From Plantago elongata (Eukaryota; Streptophyta; Magnoliopsida; Lamiales; Plantaginaceae), in the NCBI GenBank assembly GCA_036897095.1, contig JAYMSP010000049.1, forward strand, positions 38,451 through 102,450: a stretch of 64,000 bases of DNA, written 5' to 3'. Both the position numbers and the translations under genes were made by a program. Shown piece by piece: positions 58,945-64,000 of this stretch. The notes under the pieces were generated by a model. It searched no databases and had not been told where the DNA came from. It worked only from the letters and a program-made list of their open reading frames with translations. Position 1 is the stretch's first letter; each line of letters opens with the position of its first letter.

Positions 58945-60631
58945 TGTACTTTAGATTCCCTTAAACAGACGTTCATCTTGGAGAAGCTGTATGTTGATTA
59001 GTTGATCCATTGAGATAATTACACTGGACCCGAGCAATTAAGCAATTAAGTTGAGTCCCAAAACTTTAAAGATGTGTTGACACAGTTGTAAAATGGGAAC
59101 ATTATATATTTTTCCACATGATATCTCTAATTACTATACAAGAACAAGCAACACTACCTTACAAATGACAACCATCCATTAGATATCTCGGGATCTCAGG
59201 AGAGTTTCTCTCAGCCCAATATGAACCCCGTTTGGTTTTGCAGTAGAACCGGCCATACTGCAATGGGGGAGTATACACATTTGTATTTGGTTGGTTTTGT
59301 GATGTTGGGCTTCCTCCCGACCGCCCGAGTAAAATTGTAGGGACAACCATCTAATTGGTAGAATCATCATATGTGGTGAATTGGGGTTTCATGGGTCGCT
59401 GTAGAAATATTGGGACTTCTTGTCACGTATGATAAGTGACCCAAAAGTGCTACAGCAAAACAAAACCTTCACATGATGTTATGTCGTATCATCTCCCTCA
59501 TCTCCATATCAGGGAAGCGACCAACCTTGATTAATTAGTTCGATCATCCTATCGTTAATTACATGGCTCGAATACGAATGAGTCCAGATTTGGGGTAGAG
59601 TCATTTATGGACTTGCGGCTAATATAGGGTTGTGTAGTTTTTATGAACAAGACTTTATATGGTGGACTCGATTTCTGGTGGTTTTCAAAAGTGTTTGTCG
59701 ATTTTCATTAGGCATTTGGTGCCTTGTAAAGTGTGGTGGAATGGTCAATGAGGAACGAGAATGGGGGTGTGATTCTGAAGAATATGATGGTTTTGATATA
59801 GTGATTGTTAGCAAGGATGATGAGACTGTGGTGGTGATTATGGAGCTCATGCTTTTGACACTAAAATATATGATGATGGGAGTATGTTGTTGAGAGTCGT
59901 TTAAAATCAAAGCTTGGCAAGAATCAACAGTGTCATTCTAGCTTGGTTGAATTACCCAGTTTGATTGTGTTCTCTTCAACTGGAAATCAGTTCAGTTCAG
60001 TTCAACTTAGTTACAATTTATACCTTACTCCAATTCAATCCAATTCAGTTCAATCCAGTTCAGTAAATCTCGATAACACAACCTTTCTGATATAATAAGG
60101 AGCACTATTCTCCATAAGATCCATATGCATTATGGATGAAATTAGAAATTTAGAATAAAAAATGCACAATAGAAAGCAGCGGTGGGAAATTAGGAATGCA
60201 TTCAAGGAACCCTTTCCCAGGTATGAAAAGATGAACCACAATCTTTTAGACCAAAGTGGTTTATATTGTATTCATGCATTACTATAAAGTGGAGGATCCA
60301 GCCAAACGTATAGGAAAGTCTGCCTAGCTTTATGATCTGCTCACCCACCAGCACCATTTAAGTTATCATGTAGTTTTTTTTATTTAGATTAGAAATAGAG
60401 TTGGCCAACAATTACACCTCCAAAATTTAAACTAATTTTTAAAATAATAGACATTAAATCAATAATAACAAGATATTCTAAAAACTTGAGAAGTTAAAAG
60501 TTGAACAATTGACTTGCCAAAAACACTTTTTTCACATGGAATTTTTTACTAATCCATACTAATCCACACACTTCTAATTTGATTCAACAACTTCATACTT
60601 TTTTAGTAAATAGTACATATTTGTGTATTTA
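58945..60631. other. Intergenic DNA after the glycosyltransferase, no gene seen
   Basis: Includes the likely 3' UTR of the glycosyltransferase. A run of open frame at about 59630-59893 has no recognised similarity. 'cagttcagttcaa' type short repeats occur at about 59990-60060. Confidence 0.45.
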
Positions 60632-61447
60632 GACCATCTCCATTAATTGCAACTTGCTCAGTCTCAAAATGTCTGCCACGTCAGCATACCACTCACTGCA
60701 ACTCACTTTGCAACTCTGCATAATTCACTACTCCAACAATGAGGTCCAAAATCTATTTTATTTTAACAGTTTTTTCAAACTTAATTATTCATTTCATTTA
60801 CTTTTCTCATTTTTCTTAAACGTTATTCTTGAATTGATTTAAGTGTTAATTAATTATAACAAAATTACACATGTATTTCTTTTATTTATTAATTAAAAAT
60901 AAAAATTATATGATATAGGTACATTACTTCATGTACTAGTCGTGAGAATCTAACGAAATTATATGATATAGGTACATTACTCCATAATTACATCAAGCAC
61001 GTTTTTTATATATTTTTTTTTCTACCAGTGTATATGTTTTTTCAAAATATGTATTTATTATTAGTACGATTTTCAATTCAAATAATATGTTTATAATATT
61101 TTAGAATTAATATTTGACTTAATTTTATACAGAATATGATTATTAATTGTAGTAATAAAATAAAGAAGAAATGAAGTGATGAGTTGAAAGAGAAGAGATG
61201 AATTAATGGTACTGCAATGAATTAATGCTACTGCAAGAAGAGGAAACAAAAATAATGAGCAATAAATTAAAGCAAGAAGGAGAAGCATCAATTAATAAAA
61301 GCAAGGAGCAAGAAAACGGCAGAATAAACAAAAAAAGGTGAAACAAAAAAAGGTGAAACGAAAAAGAAAATAGTAAACAATTGCTGGAGTCTGAGCCAGC
61401 ATCCACCAGCGGCTCAAACCCGTTTTGAGCCGCTTCTGGAGATGGTC
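60632..61447. mobile_element. Harbinger-like MITE with TTA duplications
   Basis: Left end GACCATCTCCATTAATTGCA and right end, reverse-complemented, GACCATCTCCAGAAGCGGCT share an 11-bp terminal repeat, with TTA on each side (60629-60631 and 61448-61450). A 3-bp TTA/TAA duplication with a GA-CATCTCCA end is usual for PIF/Harbinger elements. The 816-bp interior is AT-rich with no transposase. Confidence 0.75.
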
Positions 61448-61849
61448 TTACTATGAATAATTGAATGAATCATATATTTATTTTCTTCATCTCAATAGTT
61501 CATTCGTTTACTTCTTCATCTTTTTCTTTAATCAATTTAAAACGAGATCTATAAATAAAAATTAGAAAATTATTAAAAATAAATAAAAATTACCAATAAC
61601 TATATTTTTTCAAGATATATAAATAGAGACCACTCTTGATTGTATTTGATTTATTTTTTCGAGATCTATAAAAATTACTAACGACTTTATTTGGACCTTA
61701 ATAAATTGTAAGACGAGTTTTAAAAGTACAATTTTATTATATTGGGTCAATAATTAAACTAGCAACATGATATGATAATCATATAGGGTAACAGGGTTGG
61801 ACATGAGACACAAAATATACCAGGTAATGGGTAGGGTTATCGGGCATTG

Positions 61850-62220
61850 CTTAAAGATACCGGACATCAAACACGGGTACCGTGCATTGGATACGGGTGA
61901 CGGGCATGTGATATGGATATCGGTCAATGGGTACGGTTACCGGACATTGCTTACGGATACTGAACATCAAACACGGGTGACGGACATCGGATACGGATAC
62001 CGGGCATCGAACACGAGTATCGAGCATCGAGCATCGAATTCGAATATCGGACTTGACATCGGACGCATATACCGGGTAATGGTTACGGCTACCAGTCATT
62101 GCTTATAGATACCTGATATCAAACACGGGTACCGTGCATCGGACACGGAGAACGGTCATCGAATACGTATATCGGACATCGAACACGAGTATCGAGCATC
62201 GAATTCGGATTCCGGGTATT
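61850..62220 (+). repeat. Minisatellite with 18-bp period
   Basis: About twenty degenerate copies of an 18-base unit near 'gacatcggatacggatac', with CGG and ATC anchors kept in phase. Since 18 is divisible by three, long stretches are open on both strands, which explains the spurious open frames here. I do not consider it coding. Confidence 0.75.
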
Positions 62221-64000
62221 TTTTTAATATAAATGATTATTTTTACATATTCAAGATATTTATAAGAGTGTTTAAAAGTTAAAATTTGTAACATTGTATT
62301 TTTAAAATTGTTTTACAATTTATTAAAACGAATAAAGTTGTTAGAGATTTTTATACATCTCAAAATAAACATAGTTGAGAGTTATATCTATTTATATATC
62401 TCAAAAATATAAAATTGTTATTGAATTTTATTTATTTTTTACATTTTTATTTTTCAAGTTATAAACATTTTAAAGTGGACAAAACTAAAATTTAAAAACA
62501 AGAAAAATGATGGATGGGAAGGTGACATGTGGCAATAAGAAGGAGAATACTTTGAGTTGTTTTTTATACTTTAAGGGACAAATCTGCACATTCAATACTA
62601 AAATTGTAATGATTTGATGAAACAAATTTTGCTCAAAGAAATTTGAAAGAAATCGGCTCATAAATGTACCAATTGGTAGTGCAATGGAATAAAAGATTAA
62701 AAAAACATTTTAATCTCACTTTCACTCAAGTTGTTGAAGGTCTACCCGACCTGGTCCTCCACTAAACTCCAGAATCTACGAAGAAAGAAATAAAATGAAT
62801 GTGAGGCAAAAATTTCAGTGGTGTTCGAGTGTGAGAGTGACCATTAACATATATATATAAGAAAATTCATAACAGATTTTAAAAATAACAATCTTATATA
62901 TAATAATATAATCAATCAATTAATTGTTGGTTCAGTCAACCTTATAACCCTAATTTGAGCCATTATCTCTCCACTCAATCAATCAATTAATACATGTCAT
63001 AGTACGGGCGGTACACTACTTCATCTAAAGACCTCGACGTCTCCTACCTTGCGTCAAAGAGAAGTTAGCCAGGGTAACCCATAAACACATCGACAGTCAC
63101 CACTACCCGAAAATGCAATGAGTACACCCTAACCAAAAATTGGCCAAACAATCAATTATATATATATATTCTTTTCTTTGAGCGGAATCGATGCTAAATC
63201 AATCTTTGATGTAATATTTAGAAATGAATGAATTGGAAACTAATTTGATGTGATACATATATACAGGCAAGTACTTCTTTAATTTTTACAAGTCTTTTAA
63301 GAACACTCACATTAAAATAATCCTCGTTTAGATTTCGAAGTATAAAGTTACTGTATAAAGGTATCGATCATAATAAATCAATCTAAGACTACAAGAACTA
63401 TCCAACAAACTCACAATTCTTACAAAATTAAAAACACGTAACGTACAGGAACGAGTCGCGAAAAATCCAATACAATCAATCACTTAATTACAAATCTAAT
63501 ACTCAAGTATTGGGAATCAAATTCTATAATTTTGTTGATAAAATGACAATACAAAACTAAAACAAAATAAAGAGGTCAACTTGGATTCAAACCATAGACC
63601 TTTTGAAAAAACAACTTTTTCTTCTAACGACTCGGAGGCAACAATTAACACTAAAGAAGTTGCATATAAGTATCAGAAACTCAGCATAAATAGAGCAAAA
63701 TAATGGCATGGTGAATTCGAACTGTAGACCTCAGCAAATCATGAATTCAGCAACTACCTGCAAACTTTATCATATAACAACAAATGCATCCAGTATTAAC
63801 CCGAAACAGATAGTTCCATCTGCAGTTTCCTTGTTCAGGTTACATGGAACCACATAGCAGAGCAGATTACAGAGCGTGCTTATAACACTTAAAGAGATGA
63901 GAGAGGCCACATATACACAGCAAGAAACAAGATCCCACACACGAACAAGCACCACTTAAAGTAACGCACGAATCAACTAGTTAACTTGTAAACCGCCCCC
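62221..64000. other. AT-rich intergenic DNA, no gene seen
   Basis: No coding signal. A reversed tRNA-like stretch at about 63575-63640 ('ggattcaaaccatagacc' and then 'ctcggaggcaac') may be an old SINE on the minus strand. Confidence 0.4.

Noticed and set aside
59630-59893. 87-codon plus-strand frame after the glycosyltransferase
   Set aside because: No similarity recognised, overlapped by an equally long frame on the other strand.
61797-62108. 103-codon frame
   Set aside because: Product of the 18-bp minisatellite.
63770-63955. Hydrophobic 61-codon minus-strand frame
   Set aside because: No family, no signal-peptide logic and no promoter or splice context.

Overview
This window is nuclear DNA from a plant, probably a eudicot; I cannot name the species. 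The evidence is spliced genes with GT-AG introns, AT-rich intergenic DNA, several families of plant transposons (Stowaway, hAT-like and Harbinger-like MITEs, tRNA-derived SINEs, LINEs, Ty3/gypsy), and proteins from plant-specific families. I built the gene models by hand: each chain of exons keeps one open frame across every proposed splice junction.

Four of the five genes on the minus strand, read right to left, are: (1) a PHD-finger/AAA-ATPase chromatin protein of 1,847 aa resembling Arabidopsis BRP1/At3g15120 (53255-44095, 6 coding exons); (2) a 247-aa SUMO E3 ligase of the MMS21/NSE2/HPY2 type (38130-34253, 7 exons); (3) a 496-aa serine/lysine/arginine-rich nuclear protein (31843-29932, 3 exons); (4) a 689-aa STE20/GCK-III MAP4K-type kinase (17504-5403, 20 coding exons). 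The fifth is a two-exon, 75-aa TAXIMIN-type cysteine-rich peptide gene (41500-40552), which lies between the first two and is too small to show up as an ordinary ORF. A single-exon UGT79-like glycosyltransferase is on the plus strand (57547-58944). From memory, the BRP1, HPY2 and MAP4K relatives lie close together on Arabidopsis chromosome 3, so the spacing may reflect conserved gene order enlarged here by transposons.

The rest is mostly decayed mobile DNA. About 20.3-28.4 kb is a nested pile-up: a broken Ty3/gypsy element (gag, protease, RT and RNase H on the minus strand) interrupted by an LTR-like segment and by a 1.08-kb hAT-like element with a perfect 8-bp target duplication. Next to it, a 1.05-kb terminal-inverted-repeat element carries an internally deleted copy of the gene for ribosomal protein S2 (uS5), a Pack-type gene capture. 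A separate 61-codon histone H3 C-terminal fragment lies at about 33.1 kb. LINE pieces are at 35.7-36.3, 39.2-40.0 and 54.0-54.5 kb. SINEs lie in introns of the kinase and SUMO-ligase genes. The right end holds a Harbinger-like MITE with TTA duplications and an 18-bp-period minisatellite.

I found no rRNA, functional tRNA, CRISPR array or bacterial-type system. The most unusual items are the S2 capture, the histone H3 remnant, the TAXIMIN gene, the repeated S/T-G-T-V motif in the kinase tail, and duplicated ACGTG-containing motifs upstream of the glycosyltransferase.
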